Assembly: GCF_036226525.1 (NCBI RefSeq) | Contig: NZ_CP108487.1 | Span: forward strand, 558,001-622,000 | Source of the DNA: Kribbella sp. NBC_01245 | Lineage (GTDB): Bacteria > Actinomycetota > Actinomycetes > Propionibacteriales > Kribbellaceae | Direction: 5' to 3' | Length of the DNA: 64,000 nucleotides | In this document: piece after piece, positions 29,089 through 39,400 of the stretch | Layout: each line of letters begins with the position of its first letter | Numbering within the stretch: the first letter of the stretch is position 1 | Position numbers and translations under genes: made by a program | The notes under the pieces: model-generated | Seen by the model: only the letters and a program-made list of their open reading frames with translations | Told to the model about the DNA's origin: nothing | The model's database searches: none

Positions 29089-30267
29089 GTGTCCCAACGT
29101 CCGAATGAAACGCAGCCCACTCGCCGTCGGGTACTGGCCGCCGTCGCCGCGATGGCGGTCGCGAGCGGCCTGGTCATCGCCTCACCCGCCGCCGGCGCCG
29201 CCTCCACGGCACCCGGCGCCGCGAGGTCGGGGGATGTGGTGCAGGGGGAGTTGGACGTGCTGGTTCGCGACTTCCCGGCCGCGCTGGCCGCCGTACGGGG
29301 TCGTGATGGGCGCGTCCGGAACTACACGGCGGGCGTCGGCGATCTGACGACGAACGCGAAGGTCCCGGTCGATGGGCGGATCCGCATCGCCAGTAATACC
29401 AAGACCTTCACGGCGACCGTCGTACTGCAACTGGTCGGTGAAGGAAAGATCGACCTGGACTCGCCGATCGAGAAATACCTGCCGAGCCTCATTCGCGGGG
29501 AAGGCATCGACGGGCGCAACATCACCGTCCGGCAGCTACTGCAGCACACCAGCGGTCTGCCGGAGTACACGGACAAGCTGTTCGCCGACGGCATTCTCAA
29601 GGAACTGCACACTTATCACGAGCCGCGGGAGCTGCTCGATCTCGCGCTGACGAAGAAGGCCGACTTCGAGCCGGGGGAGCGGTGGAAGTACAGCAACACC
29701 AACTACATCGTCGCCGGGCTGCTCATCCAGAAGGTCACCGGCCGGCCGATCGGTGAGGCGATCACCGACCGAGTGATCAAGCGCGCGGATTTGCGCGACA
29801 CCTACTGGCCTTCCCTCGGCGAGCAGACGATCCGGGGACGCCACCCGCGCGGCTACTACGCGGAAGGTCCCGACAGCCCGTTCGTCGATGTCACCGAGCT
29901 GGAACCGTCGATGGGCTGGGCGGCGGGCGGGATGATCTCCACACCGAGTGACCTGCTCAAGTTCTTCACGGCATTGGTCGGCGGCAGATTGCTGAAGCCC
30001 GAGCAACTCGCGCAGATGATGACCACCGTCGAGGCTCCCGACGCGAACGCGACCGGCGACGCCCGCTACGGCCTAGGGCTCGCCACTTTCCCCTTGAGCT
30101 GCGGCGGTTTCGCCTGGACGCACGGCGGCGACATCTTCGGCTACGAAACCCGCAACGCGGTAACCCCCGACGGCCGCGCCGCCGCAATCGCCGTCACAGC
30201 CCTCCCGCGCACCCTCCCCCAAGCCCAACGCGTCGAACAAGCCCTTGACACAACCCTCTGCCCCTAA
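29089..30267 (+). CDS. Secreted serine hydrolase, beta-lactamase class C / D,D-carboxypeptidase type
   Basis: The 392-residue precursor starts at GTG 29089 after AAGGAG (29077-29082). It has a basic, twin-Arg-like N terminus (PTRRRVLAAVAAM) and an export signal ending near SPAAGAAS. The class C motifs are present: S102-N-T-K105 (nucleophile and general base), YSN in the KYSNTNYIVAG segment, and HGG in WTHGGDIFGYE replacing KTG. Such enzymes trim D-Ala from peptidoglycan or act as esterases. The neighbours give no further clue. Confidence 0.9.
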   Translation: MSQRPNETQPTRRRVLAAVAAMAVASGLVIASPAAGAASTAPGAARSGDVVQGELDVLVRDFPAALAAVRGRDGRVRNYTAGVGDLTTNAKVPVDGRIRIASNTKTFTATVVLQLVGEGKIDLDSPIEKYLPSLIRGEGIDGRNITVRQLLQHTSGLPEYTDKLFADGILKELHTYHEPRELLDLALTKKADFEPGERWKYSNTNYIVAGLLIQKVTGRPIGEAITDRVIKRADLRDTYWPSLGEQTIRGRHPRGYYAEGPDSPFVDVTELEPSMGWAAGGMISTPSDLLKFFTALVGGRLLKPEQLAQMMTTVEAPDANATGDARYGLGLATFPLSCGGFAWTHGGDIFGYETRNAVTPDGRAAAIAVTALPRTLPQAQRVEQALDTTLCP

Positions 30268-30269
30268 AC

Positions 30270-30450
30270 CCACGCAGTACGGCACCCCCACGTTCCCCCC
30301 GCACCGCCACCAAGCCCACGCGGCACGGCGCTCCCGCATTCCGCCGCATTGCCGCGAAGGCCATGCGGTACGGCGCTCCCCTGATCCGCCGCATTGCCGC
30401 GAAGACCATGCGGTACGGCGACTCCGCGGCCCGCCGTACCGCCTTCGCAA
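30270..30450. repeat. Tandem repeat, about four units of 45 bp
   Basis: Units begin at 30270, 30316, 30361 and 30406 with CCACGCAGTACGG / CCACGCGGCACGG / CCATGCGGTACGG. The middle two are nearly identical through GCCGCATTGCCGCGAAG. The array starts right after the stop of the serine hydrolase. No coding role is evident, although a 45-bp period keeps any frame. Confidence 0.85.
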
Positions 30451-30470
30451 TAGCCGCCTCCACCCTTCTG

Positions 30471-30655
30471 CCGCGAGTGGTCAGGTAAGGACGCGCCCCC
30501 CGCGAGTCTCCTGCCGCGAGTGGTCAGGTAAGGACGCGACCACCCGCGAGTTTCCTGCCGCGAGTGGTCGCGTCTGGTCCACTCGCGAGGTCTGGCCGCG
30601 AGTGGTCGCGTCCTGTCGGTCCAGTTGTTGGAGGTCAGATGTGACCACTCGTCGC
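30471..30655. repeat. Cluster of CCGCGAGTGGTC repeats
   Basis: CCGCGAGTGGTC occurs at 30471, 30514, 30558 and 30596, spaced 38-44 bp. The first two sit in a 43-bp direct duplication (both continue AGGTAAGGACGCG). A partial inverted copy, GACCACTCG, ends the cluster at 30643-30651. This is the densest occurrence of the motif found at 9631, 28851 and 63695. Confidence 0.9.
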
Positions 30656-30770
30656 AGAAGAATAAGAAAGGGGCTGGCCGGGCCTTCGGTGCGTGTCTCG
30701 CCGGTTCGCCGTAGGGCGCCGGCCGCGATCAGTACCACGCCGATGCCATCCAGGCCGGCCGCGGCCAAGG

Positions 30771-30870
30771 GCGCGGTACGCCGGCCGAGGGTGCGGTACG
30801 CCGGCCGAGGGTGCGGTACGCCGGCCGAGGGTGCGGTACGTCGGGCGCGGGTGCGGGACGCCGTACAGGG
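30771..30870. repeat. Tandem repeat, five units of 20 bp
   Basis: The unit GTGCGGTACGCCGGCCGAGG is repeated from 30771 to 30870. The first three units are almost identical and the last two are degenerate. It lies in the 798-bp gene-free stretch between the serine hydrolase and the Pro-rich membrane protein. Confidence 0.9.
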
Positions 30871-30890
30871 TGGGTCCCCAATTCCCAAGC

Positions 30891-30994
30891 CCGCGGGCGG
30901 ATTTGTGGATAACCCCTCCGCGAGGTGCCTCCTTGTGTCGCGCGTGTGCAAACGCAACAAGGCACTTCGCGGGAGGGTTTTCCCCAAATTGGCC
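30891..30994. repeat. Hairpin element, copy A
   Basis: Left arm CCGCGAGGTGCCTCCTTG (30918-30935) pairs with CAAGGCACTTCGCGG (30958-30972), with extended weaker pairing of the flanks (GGATTTGTGGATAACCC versus GGGTTTTCCCCAAATT). The whole element, including the CCGCGGGCGGATTT lead (from 30891), recurs at 63827-63928. The 22-nt loop (30936-30957) is inverted relative to that copy. Short reading frames across it are not genes. Confidence 0.85.
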
Positions 30995-31065
30995 AGAACG
31001 TGTGCGCTACGGGGCCGATGGGTCCGATGAGGGCGGCGGGGCGACCGGGCGGCGGGGTGTGGGGG

Positions 31066-31674
31066 TTACATGCCCCAGCGGGGGGAGGGGGTGAACTGCC
31101 AGTTGGGGGGTGGGCACCAGGTTGGGTCCCAGCCGCGTTGTTGGCAGTAGGCGCGAGCGATTTCGTCCGGGGGCGGCGTCGGGAAGGGAGTTGGGCGCGG
31201 GGTGCTGGGGCGGGGTGTTGGTTCGGGCGTACGGGTTTGGGAGCGGGCGGGCTTCTCGGCCGAGACGCGGCTCGGCTTTGGCGCTGCTCGACCAGGGGAC
31301 GTCTCCGACCAGGGAGGTCTCGTCGTTGGAGTGACGGTGATGGACGAACTTGGTTTTGGCGTTGGTGAAGTGATGCCGATCTTCTGTTCGGCCTGCGGAT
31401 CGGACTGGTGGTTCCCGGCGATGCCGAGCATCATCAGCGCCCAGATGTTGACGCCGACGAATACCGTGGCGGCAGCGCTCCAAGAGAAGATCGCCCGCTT
31501 TGACGGGCCGCCGTAGTAACCGATCGGACCGGTTACCGGCTTACCCGCTTCGTTCACCCAGAACCGGTGATCCGTGGGCGGTTCCGGCCAAGAGGGGTGC
31601 GGACGCCAATCCCGCGTCGGTGCCCAGCCGCGATCCGGCGGCGGCCACTCCGACGGAACCACGAATCGCTTCAC
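31066..31674 (-). CDS. Membrane protein with Pro/Thr-rich extracellular tail
   Basis: The 202-residue protein starts at GTG 31674 after GGAGGAG; a start at 31698 would add MRSGGESG. It has an N-terminal cytoplasmic part rich in Trp and Pro (SEWPPPDRGW), one transmembrane helix (about residues 63-85), then an ~80-residue Pro/Ser/Thr-rich segment. A short C-terminal piece with two cysteines follows (AYCQQRGW, TWCPPPNW). I do not recognise it. The layout suggests a single-pass surface protein. Confidence 0.7.
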   Translation of the reverse strand: MKRFVVPSEWPPPDRGWAPTRDWRPHPSWPEPPTDHRFWVNEAGKPVTGPIGYYGGPSKRAIFSWSAAATVFVGVNIWALMMLGIAGNHQSDPQAEQKIGITSPTPKPSSSITVTPTTRPPWSETSPGRAAPKPSRVSAEKPARSQTRTPEPTPRPSTPRPTPFPTPPPDEIARAYCQQRGWDPTWCPPPNWQFTPSPRWGM

Positions 31675-31752
31675 GCCGCTCTCTCCTCCCGACCTCACGC
31701 AGTGCGTGGACAGGATACAGATTTAATCCGCATTGGACTGCTAAGTGAAATA

Positions 31753-33189
31753 TCAGTTGCGGACGCGAGCCGGTTGGGTGAAATCGGCCGTCACTTTTGC
31801 CGCCGTGGCGCGGGCACGCCGACTGGTGGTGACGAGACCGGTGACGAACACCACGAGACCGCAGGCGCTGATGATCCACCAGCCGGGCCGGGCGGCGTCG
31901 GCGAAGCCCACCTCGAGTGGACCGACGAGACGACTGGTCAAAACCGAACCGACTACCGCGACCCCCAAAGCGGCGCCCACCTGACGGCTGGTCGACGCGA
32001 TCGCTGCGGCGACACCGGCCTGGGATTGCGGCATGCCCGACACGGCAGTGGTGTTGATCGGCGCGTTGAGCATGCCGAATCCGAGTCCGAAGTCGATGTA
32101 CGCCACCAGCAGCAGGGCGGTCGGTGTGTCGGCGGTCGATCGGGACAGCAGCAGACCGCTGAGCGCGATACCGGCGCCGGCCACCAGCAGCGGCAGCCGG
32201 GGACCACGGGTGCCGACGATCCACCCGGACAGTGGCGCGAATACGACGGTCATCGCGGCCATCGGCAAGGTGAGCAATCCGGCTTGCAGGGCGGTGAGCC
32301 CCCGCGCTTGCTGCAGATAGAGCGAGTTGAGGAAGAGGAACCCACCCAGAGCGAAGAAGCCGCAGGCGGCCATCAACGCAGCGCCGGAGAACGGGGCACT
32401 GCGGAAGAACCGTGGATCGAGCAGTGGTTCCGTCCGGCGCCGTTCGTAGACCACCAGCCCGACCGCCGACACCAGAGCGACGTCGAAGCAGGCGAGGATC
32501 ACGGGTGACGTCCAACCCTTCCCAGTGCCTTCGATGATCCCGAAGATGAGTCCGACCAGCAGCAGCATCATCAGCAACTGCCCGATCGGGTCGATCCGGC
32601 GCGGATGCGCTGCACGGGATTCGGGCACGAACCGGGCGGTGAGCACGAGTGCGGCGATCCCGACCGGCACGTTGATCCAGAAGATGGAGCGCCAGCCGGC
32701 CGAGTCGACCAGCGCACCGCCCACGACCGGGCCGACCGCCATGCTGAGCCCGACCACACCACCCCAGATGCCGATCGCCCGCGCTCGCTCCCTCGGTTCC
32801 GTGAACGTGTTCGTGATGATCGACAGCGCCGCCGGGTTCAGCATCGAGCCGCCGATGGCCTGAATGATCCGGAACACGATCAGCAGTTCGACGGTCGGCG
32901 CGAATCCGCTCGCCAGCGACCCAAGGCTGAAGATGACCAGTCCGGCCTGGAAGATCCGTCGGCGCCCGAACCGGTCAGCAGTCGAACCGGCCACCATCAA
33001 CAGGCTGGCCAGCACCAACGTGTAGGCGTCGATGGTCCATTGCAGCCGCGAAACCGGAGCGTCGAACTCCTGCCGGATCGAGGGCAGGGCCAGGTTCACG
33101 ATGCTGGTGTCCAGCCCGACGATGAACAGACTCAGGCAGCAGACGGCCAGGATCAGCCGCCGGCGGGGCGTTCGCGAGGGTGTGTTCAC
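31753..33189 (-). CDS. MFS multidrug exporter, DHA2 (EmrB/QacA) type
   Basis: The 478-residue protein has about 14 membrane segments. It carries the DHA2 signature GLDTSIVNLALPSI in helix 1, DRFGRRR (motif A) in the first cytoplasmic loop and the motif C glycines in GGVVGLSMAVGPVVGG. These transporters expel drugs or metabolites using the proton gradient. GTG 33189 is chosen because GAGG lies just upstream and the N-terminal extension has no function. The basic C-tail (RRARATAAKV) is cytoplasmic. Confidence 0.9.
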   Translation of the reverse strand: MNTPSRTPRRRLILAVCCLSLFIVGLDTSIVNLALPSIRQEFDAPVSRLQWTIDAYTLVLASLLMVAGSTADRFGRRRIFQAGLVIFSLGSLASGFAPTVELLIVFRIIQAIGGSMLNPAALSIITNTFTEPRERARAIGIWGGVVGLSMAVGPVVGGALVDSAGWRSIFWINVPVGIAALVLTARFVPESRAAHPRRIDPIGQLLMMLLLVGLIFGIIEGTGKGWTSPVILACFDVALVSAVGLVVYERRRTEPLLDPRFFRSAPFSGAALMAACGFFALGGFLFLNSLYLQQARGLTALQAGLLTLPMAAMTVVFAPLSGWIVGTRGPRLPLLVAGAGIALSGLLLSRSTADTPTALLLVAYIDFGLGFGMLNAPINTTAVSGMPQSQAGVAAAIASTSRQVGAALGVAVVGSVLTSRLVGPLEVGFADAARPGWWIISACGLVVFVTGLVTTSRRARATAAKVTADFTQPARVRN

Positions 33190-33292
33190 AAGGCCTCGAT
33201 CCTGCCCGCCAGGCCCAAGGTTCAGCAAACCCTGGCGCCGAACTGCATCCGGCGCAGGGCGGCATCAGTTCCCGTGGGGCTTGGTGGACCGC

Positions 33293-33355
33293 CAGGTCCA
33301 CACGATGGCGCGAAACACGTCCAATCGGAACGAAATCGGCCACCGTGTGGACCTG
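33293..33355. repeat. Inverted repeat between MMPL and MFS genes
   Basis: CAGGTCCACACG (33293-33304) is exactly inverted at 33344-33355, and pairing extends inward by a further TGGC. It lies 70 bp beyond the MMPL stop and about 100 bp upstream of the MFS start. It could be a terminator of the first or an operator of the second. Confidence 0.6.
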
Positions 33356-33424
33356 CGCGTCCGCAACACCTGACCCCGGCCACGGTCGGACATCGGTGCC
33401 CCGCGGAAACGGCAGGAGCACCCG

Positions 33425-35599
33425 TCAACTCGCGGCCTCCGGTGAGGGGCGGGGGCCGTGTTCGGTGATGCCGATGTGGGTGTGGAGGCGGCGGAGGGGA
33501 GTGGGCGACCACCAGGCGCGGCGGCCGAGGAGGCGCATGGCGGCGGGTACGAGGATGCCGCGGATCAGAGTGGCGTCGATCAGGATCGCCAGCCCGCTGC
33601 CGATGCCGAACAGCTGGATGAAGCTGACCGAGCCAGTGCCGAAGGCGAAGAAGCTGACGGCCAGCAGAATCGCCGCCATCGAGACGATGCGCCCGGTGCG
33701 GGCCAGTCCTTCGGTGACCGATGGGACCAGAGCCATACCGCTGTCGTGGTGTTCCTTGATCCGGCTGAGCACGAACACCTCGTAGTCCATCGACAAACCG
33801 AAGGCGATGCAGAACAACAGCACCAGCATGCTCGTATCAAGAGGCAACGCGGTGAAGCCAAGCAAACCCGAGAGATGGCCGTCCTGGAAGATCAGCACCA
33901 TCGCGCCGAGCGTCGCGGAGAGCCCGATCAGATTCAGCAGCAGAGCACGGATCGGCTGGAGCACGCTACCGGTGAAGAGGAACAGCAGCAGGAAGGTAGT
34001 CAGCGCGATCAGCCCGCCGGCAAGGGGAAGCCGTGATCCGATCGCATGCTGGCTGTCCATGAACTGCGCCGTGTTGCCGCCGACAAGGAACTCGGGACCC
34101 GGCAGGGCACGGATGGCGGTGACCAGATCGCGCGCGGTGTCCGACCTGGTATCGGCATTCGTCACGACCGCCAGCCGTTGGATGCCGTCGGCAACCAATC
34201 GCGCATCGGCGGGACTCCGGCCGGCCGGCTTGCCGTTGGCGAAGGCGCCCGCGGCTGATTCCACCCGTACGACGTCCGGCAATTGCGACAACCTCACGGC
34301 GTACGACGTGATGTCAGCGGTGGCGACCGGGCTGGTGCCGATCAGGGTGATGGCCGACGTGTCGTCGCTGCGGAAGTCGTCGCGCAGGGCGTCACCGGCG
34401 ATCCGGCTGGTGGCGGTGGTCGGGAGGACGCGGTCGTCCGGCGTACCGAACTCGACGTGCAGCAGGGGAGTGGCGAGTAGGAGGAGCCCGGCGACGACCG
34501 GTACCGCGGTGATGCCGGGGCGGCGCATGGCCAGTGCCGCGAGTCTGCCCCAGAACGGCGCGACGGTCTTCGGCTCACCCTTGGCCCAGGGGAGTCGCAG
34601 CGCGTTAACGCGATGCCCGAGCACGGCGAGGATCGCGGGCAGCACCACCAGCGCGCCTGCCATGGCGATCAGGATCACGCCGATCCCGGCGTACGCGAAG
34701 GAACGCAGGAAGAACAGCGGGAACACCAGCAGTGCGGCCAACGCGACGGCGACGGTGGCAGCGCTGAACACGATCGTGCGGCCAGAAGTTTCGACTGTAC
34801 GGATCACCGCCGCGGCGACGTCGGACCCCTTGCCGAGCTCCTCGCGATAGCGGCTCACCATCAGCAGCGCGTAGTCGATCGCGAGCCCGAGTCCGAGCGC
34901 GGTGGTCAGGTTGACCGAGTAGATGGAGACGTCGGTCAGCGAACCCATGACCGACAGCTCGGCGAACGTGCCGAAGATCGCGATGGTGCCGATCGCCAGC
35001 GGGATCAACGCCGCGACCACGCTGCCGAAGGCGAGGATCAGCAGCACCAGGATGATCGGTACGGCGATCGCCTCGGCCAGCAGCAGATCCCGGCCGACCT
35101 GGGCGTTGACGTCGTGGTTGACGCCGGCCTCGCCCCCGATGGCGACGTTCAACCCATCGTGCGAGCCGCCGTACGTCTCCACCAGGCGTTCGACGACCTT
35201 GGTACGGTCGTCGAAGTCGCCGCCGATCGAGGCGACCAGCAGTGCCTTCGTGCCGTCCTCGGAACGCATCGCCGCCGCGCCCGTCGTCCAGTACGACGCG
35301 ACGCCTTGCAGATCCGGCTCGGCGGACAGCCGCCGCGTCAGTTCCTTGCCCTGGGCAACGGCTTGGTCGACTGGGCGGCCGGCGTCGATGACGACCACCA
35401 GGTTGGCCTGGCCACCGAAGCGGTCGGCCAGGGCCTGTCTCGCGTGGGTCGATTCCGCGCCAGGGTCGTCGAAGCCGCCACCGGCCAGTTTTCCGAAGGC
35501 GCCGAAACCGGCGACGGCGGCAGCGGCCAGCAGGATCGCGGTGAGGACCAGGACGAGTTTGGCGCGACGTACGGCGAAGGTGCCGAGGCGATGCAGCAT
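33425..35599 (-). CDS. MMPL/RND-family membrane transporter
   Basis: The 724-residue protein is an MmpL/HpnN-type RND transporter. It has two halves, each with one large extracellular loop and about five membrane helices, the first starting at the N-terminal helix LVLVLTAILLAAAAVAGF. The typical GLGLAIDYALLMVSRYREE and FGLSMDYEVFVLSRIKEH segments (helix 4 and 10 regions) are present. Such proteins export lipids, siderophores or drugs. The ATG at 35599 avoids a 31-residue extension that would run through the operator. The divergent TetR gene and the palindrome between them imply repression relieved by substrate. Confidence 0.92.
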   Translation of the reverse strand: MLHRLGTFAVRRAKLVLVLTAILLAAAAVAGFGAFGKLAGGGFDDPGAESTHARQALADRFGGQANLVVVIDAGRPVDQAVAQGKELTRRLSAEPDLQGVASYWTTGAAAMRSEDGTKALLVASIGGDFDDRTKVVERLVETYGGSHDGLNVAIGGEAGVNHDVNAQVGRDLLLAEAIAVPIILVLLILAFGSVVAALIPLAIGTIAIFGTFAELSVMGSLTDVSIYSVNLTTALGLGLAIDYALLMVSRYREELGKGSDVAAAVIRTVETSGRTIVFSAATVAVALAALLVFPLFFLRSFAYAGIGVILIAMAGALVVLPAILAVLGHRVNALRLPWAKGEPKTVAPFWGRLAALAMRRPGITAVPVVAGLLLLATPLLHVEFGTPDDRVLPTTATSRIAGDALRDDFRSDDTSAITLIGTSPVATADITSYAVRLSQLPDVVRVESAAGAFANGKPAGRSPADARLVADGIQRLAVVTNADTRSDTARDLVTAIRALPGPEFLVGGNTAQFMDSQHAIGSRLPLAGGLIALTTFLLLFLFTGSVLQPIRALLLNLIGLSATLGAMVLIFQDGHLSGLLGFTALPLDTSMLVLLFCIAFGLSMDYEVFVLSRIKEHHDSGMALVPSVTEGLARTGRIVSMAAILLAVSFFAFGTGSVSFIQLFGIGSGLAILIDATLIRGILVPAAMRLLGRRAWWSPTPLRRLHTHIGITEHGPRPSPEAAS

Positions 35600-35622
35600 G
35601 GCGGTGCTCCGAGCGGTCTTGA

Positions 35623-35640
35623 AGTTTACGGGTGTAAACT
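35623..35640. promoter_or_regulatory. TetR-type operator
   Basis: AGTTTAC-GGGT-GTAAACT is a perfect 7-bp-arm palindrome in the AT-rich gap between the divergent MMPL and TetR genes. A second, weaker half (GTTAACTT) follows. The position 24 bp upstream of the MMPL start and the symmetry fit autoregulatory TetR binding. Confidence 0.65.
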
Positions 35641-35690
35641 TTACGTGTGTTAACTTGCCACGAATGTTCACAGCCGTCAACATCGAGTCC

Positions 35691-36365
35691 ATGACCGATC
35701 GAACGCCCTATCACCACGGCGACCTCCGCAATGCCCTGGTCGGAGCCGCGGCCGAGCTCGCCGAGCAGGGCGGGCCCGACGCCGTCACGGTCCGGGCCGC
35801 TGCGCGTATCGCCGGGGTGACGCCGACGGCGGCGTACCGGCATTTCAGTGGTCACGAGGATCTGCTGCTGGCGGCGAAGGAGCGGTCACTCGCGTCGATG
35901 GAGACCGCCATGCGCAAGCGGCTCGCGCGGTTGCCCGACGCGCCCGATCCCGCCCAGGCGGCGGTGAACCGGCTGGAGGCGATCGGCCGCGGCTACGTCG
36001 ACTTCGCCCTATCCGAACCGGGCTTGTTCCGCACGGCCTTCTGCTCCGACCCAGCCAAGCAGTCAGACCCCCAGCAGTCAGACCCCAAGCAGTCGGGAGC
36101 GCAGGACTTCGGTCCGCCAGGCGGCGCACACGGCATGCTGCGGAGCGGCATCGACGAACTGCTCGCCCTGGACTTCTTCCGGCCAGACCAGCGCGACGGC
36201 GTCGAGGTCGCGGCATGGGCACTGGTCCACGGACTGTCGTTCCTACTGCTCGACGGACCATTCTCCCGCCTGCCGGCCAAAGCCAAGGCACACATGCTGG
36301 ACCAGGCCCTCGACGCTTTCCTCAGCAGTCTCTGGAACTCAAGGAAATCCCTGCTCGACGGTTGA
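35691..36365 (+). CDS. TetR-family transcriptional repressor
   Basis: The 224-residue protein has the N-terminal TetR HTH (YHHGDLRNALVGAAAELAEQGGPDAVTVRAAARIAGVTPTAAYRHF) and a TetR_C-like ligand-binding domain. A small insert of repeated DP-Q-S (PAKQSDPQQSDPKQSGAQ) interrupts the C-domain, probably a loop. ATG 35664 is an alternative start. It is the likely regulator of the divergent MMPL transporter. Confidence 0.9.
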   Translation: MTDRTPYHHGDLRNALVGAAAELAEQGGPDAVTVRAAARIAGVTPTAAYRHFSGHEDLLLAAKERSLASMETAMRKRLARLPDAPDPAQAAVNRLEAIGRGYVDFALSEPGLFRTAFCSDPAKQSDPQQSDPKQSGAQDFGPPGGAHGMLRSGIDELLALDFFRPDQRDGVEVAAWALVHGLSFLLLDGPFSRLPAKAKAHMLDQALDAFLSSLWNSRKSLLDG

Positions 36366-36368
36366 TAC

Positions 36369-36404
36369 GACGGTACGGCGGACGCGCGGGTCCGCCGTAC
36401 CGTC
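36369..36404. terminator. Bidirectional terminator hairpin
   Basis: GACGGTACGGCGGAC (36369-36383) is exactly inverted at 36390-36404 around a 6-nt loop. It lies in the 46-bp gap between the convergent tetR and FG-GAP genes, so it probably stops transcription from both sides. There is no U-tract, as is usual at this GC content. Confidence 0.8.
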
Positions 36405-36411
36405 GCCGCTG

Positions 36412-39400
36412 TTACGGCTGGTCCAACCACCACCGCTGGCACGGGCCGTTCCAATAGCGCCAGGTGATCAGTCCGGCGCCGGCAGCCGGATTACACCCAG
36501 CCACATCGAGCGAATTGCCGTTGCTCTCCTGAGTGATGGACCACGTGCCGTCGAAGGCCGGTTCGACCCGCCATCGTTGGCACGAGCCCTCGTTCTCCGG
36601 CATCGTCGCCACCTGCAGGGCCAGGGCGTCAGTGCATCCGAGTACGTCGACCGCCTGTGCCGTACTGGGCTCGATGATCTTGTAAACGTCATCACCGAGC
36701 GGCAGGAACTGCCACCGCTGGCACGGACTCCCCGGCACCCACTCCCACATCCTCATCTCCGCGTCAGGCCCGCAATTCGCGACGTCGAGCGTCATGCCGC
36801 CGTGCACCGCGCGGACCCGGAACTGTCCGTCCGGCTGGCCGGGGTTGAAGCCGGCCCGCAGGATCCACTGCTGGCTCGCCTCCGCGGCACACGTCCGCTG
36901 GACGATGCTGACGGCCTCACCGGTGCTGCCCTCGGCCGGTGACGCGCACTTGTCGCTGTGCGCGAACTTCAGCCTGACCACCGTGTCGTAGCTGCTGCCC
37001 TCCAGATACTCGATCCGCAACTGCTGGTTCGACGTGCCCATGCAGGGCCACTGCAGTACGCCGACCTCGTCGCCATGCAGCTGGTTGTAGACATCGAGAC
37101 AGCGCGGGCGGCCGTCGTTGATGTTGCCCTGGAAGTGCGCGGTCTGGATCTCGAACTGATCGATACCCGCTATCTGCTTGATCCGGAACCGCTGGTTCAG
37201 TCCGCCGTGGCAGGTGTGCTGGACCAGCCGCTCGCCGTCGGCCTGGTTGTTGTTCCAGACATCCAGGCACTTTCCGGTGTTCCGGGAGACCAGCTCGTAG
37301 GTCCGGTTCTCGATATCGAAACTCGGCCCGGTGCTCGCGCCGACCCGCGGCTCCCGCCACCCACTGGCGGCCGGCCCGAACGACGTACCGGTCGAGGTGA
37401 GCGTGTAGGCCTCGCGGCCACCACCATCCAGCGAGTAGATCAGACCGACATCTTCCTTGCCGTCGGCACTGAAGTCGCCAGTGGCCAGAGCTGTTCGCGC
37501 CGGGTCGAAGGTGGTCGTGTCGCGCCACCACTCGGACAAGGTGTACGCGCTGCCGGTGGACTTGAACACCTTCAGCGAGGCGTCTGTGCCGCTGTTCTCG
37601 TAGAGCGTGACGATGTCGTCCTTGCCGTCACCATCCACGTCTGCGACCTGCGGCTTACTGCGTTCCCAGCAGTACGCGCCGGCGCCGCTGTCGTGCAGGA
37701 CGGTGGGTGTCGGGCTGAACGCCGTACCGCTCGACTTGAAGTACCGCGTGACCGTATGGCAGCCACCAACGTTTTGCATGTCGACGAGATCGGCGTTCTT
37801 GTCGCCGTCAACATCGGCGAGCAGGGGAGCGCTACCGGACCAAGGGCTGGTCGTCTGCAGCCATTCGGTCGGGGCGTTGAGCGTCGGCCCGAGAAAGGTG
37901 AGCGTGCGCCAGCTCGTCCCGGCGACGTTCAACTGGGCCACGATGTCGGACTTGCCGTCGCCGTTGACGTCGCCGGCGACGATCCGGGCGGTGCTCAGCG
38001 GCCAGCCGTTCGCGCCGCTGTGCCACACGGGCGCCGACTCGAAGTTGTACCGTTCGCTGTCCGACAACCCCCGGTACATACCGATCCGCCGTCCCGCCTC
38101 CTCCCGGACCAACACGGCATCCGTGCGGCCATCGCCGTCGAAATCACCGCGGACCGGCCGCGTGCGGTACATCGCGAAACCGCCGTTGGCACCGCTGTCC
38201 CAGGCCAGCTGACCGGTCTGCAGCCCACCGTCCTTGGCGACGATGTTCCAGATGGCGGTCCTGCCGTCGCCCTGATCCAGTACGGCGGACAGGTCCGCGC
38301 GGCCGTCGCCATTGACGTCACCGCGGCGTTTGGCCGGCAGCTGCGTGAGCTTGTTGGCGCTCAGCTGCCAGACGGTCGGCTCGTCACTGACGTTGTTCGC
38401 CGCATCGACCGCCTTCACGTAAAGCATCTTCGCCGGCATGGTCCCGGTCGCCGTCTGCCAGACGGTGAGCGGGATCTTCGCGGTGCCGTCCGCGCCCGCC
38501 TTGATCCGGCTGGTGATCCGCTCCGGCTTGAAGCCGTACAGGTACTCCGCCACGTCGGTATCACCGGGCGCCGGTCGCAGCGTCACCGTACCGACGGTCC
38601 GGGCCGGAATGGCCGCCTCTCCATCCGGGAAATCCGTGGATTCCAGTACCGCGCCGAGCGGCTTCTTGGCATCGACCGTGAAATAGCAACGCTCGGTCGC
38701 CGGGCCGAAGTCGATGTCGTCCGGGACGTTGTCGTTGCTGCGGGCGTAGTAGTAATACGTCTGCCCGTCCGCCAGCTTGGTGCGATCGATGGCCGGCCAG
38801 GCGAACGCTGAACCCGAGGTGGTGGTGGCCGAATCGAGCTCGTAGGTCAGCGCGTCGTTCGAGGCTTGGTGAATCGACAGCCGGGTGGTGAGGTTGTCAC
38901 CGTCCTTGTCACTCGCCACCGCGGAGAACGAGTACCCCGACAGTGGCCAGCTGACCACGATCGGCGCCTCTTTCGGAGCGCAGGGCCGGGCCCGGGTGAA
39001 GTTGACCCGGCTCGGCTTGTTCGGCGCGTTGTTGTAGGTGATCACGATCTTCGCGGTGTGCCCGTGGAACCTCTTCCACTGCGAGATATCGGTCTCGCTG
39101 GGTGCCTTCAGGCCGAAGGTGATCGTGGACTGCCCGGCGTCAGCGACCTGCTGGGCCGCCCATTTGAGCCCGTCGGACGTCCAGGACATCAGCATGTCCG
39201 GCTGTCCGCCTGCTGTCCGGGCGTTACCGCTGGCGGTGGCCACATGAGCTCGCCAATGGCCGCCCGTGTTCCGCCAGGTGACGGGCTGGTTCCGGTCGAT
39301 GCCGTGGGTCCACCACAGTTCGGTCGGGGTCGGTGATCCCGAGGAGCTGTGATCCAGCCAGATCTGGAACGTGCCGCTGGTCACCCGTGCGCCGGCGATG

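Noticed and set aside
30270..30870. CRISPR array
   Set aside because: The 45-bp and 20-bp arrays have no unique spacers between short conserved repeats, and no cas gene is in the window.
30245..31368. Open frames through the repeat region (for example the RVCKRNKALRGR-like peptides)
   Set aside because: They follow the 20-bp, 43-bp and 45-bp repeats and the hairpin, and similar peptides appear in both orientations of the element. This is a repeat effect, not a gene.
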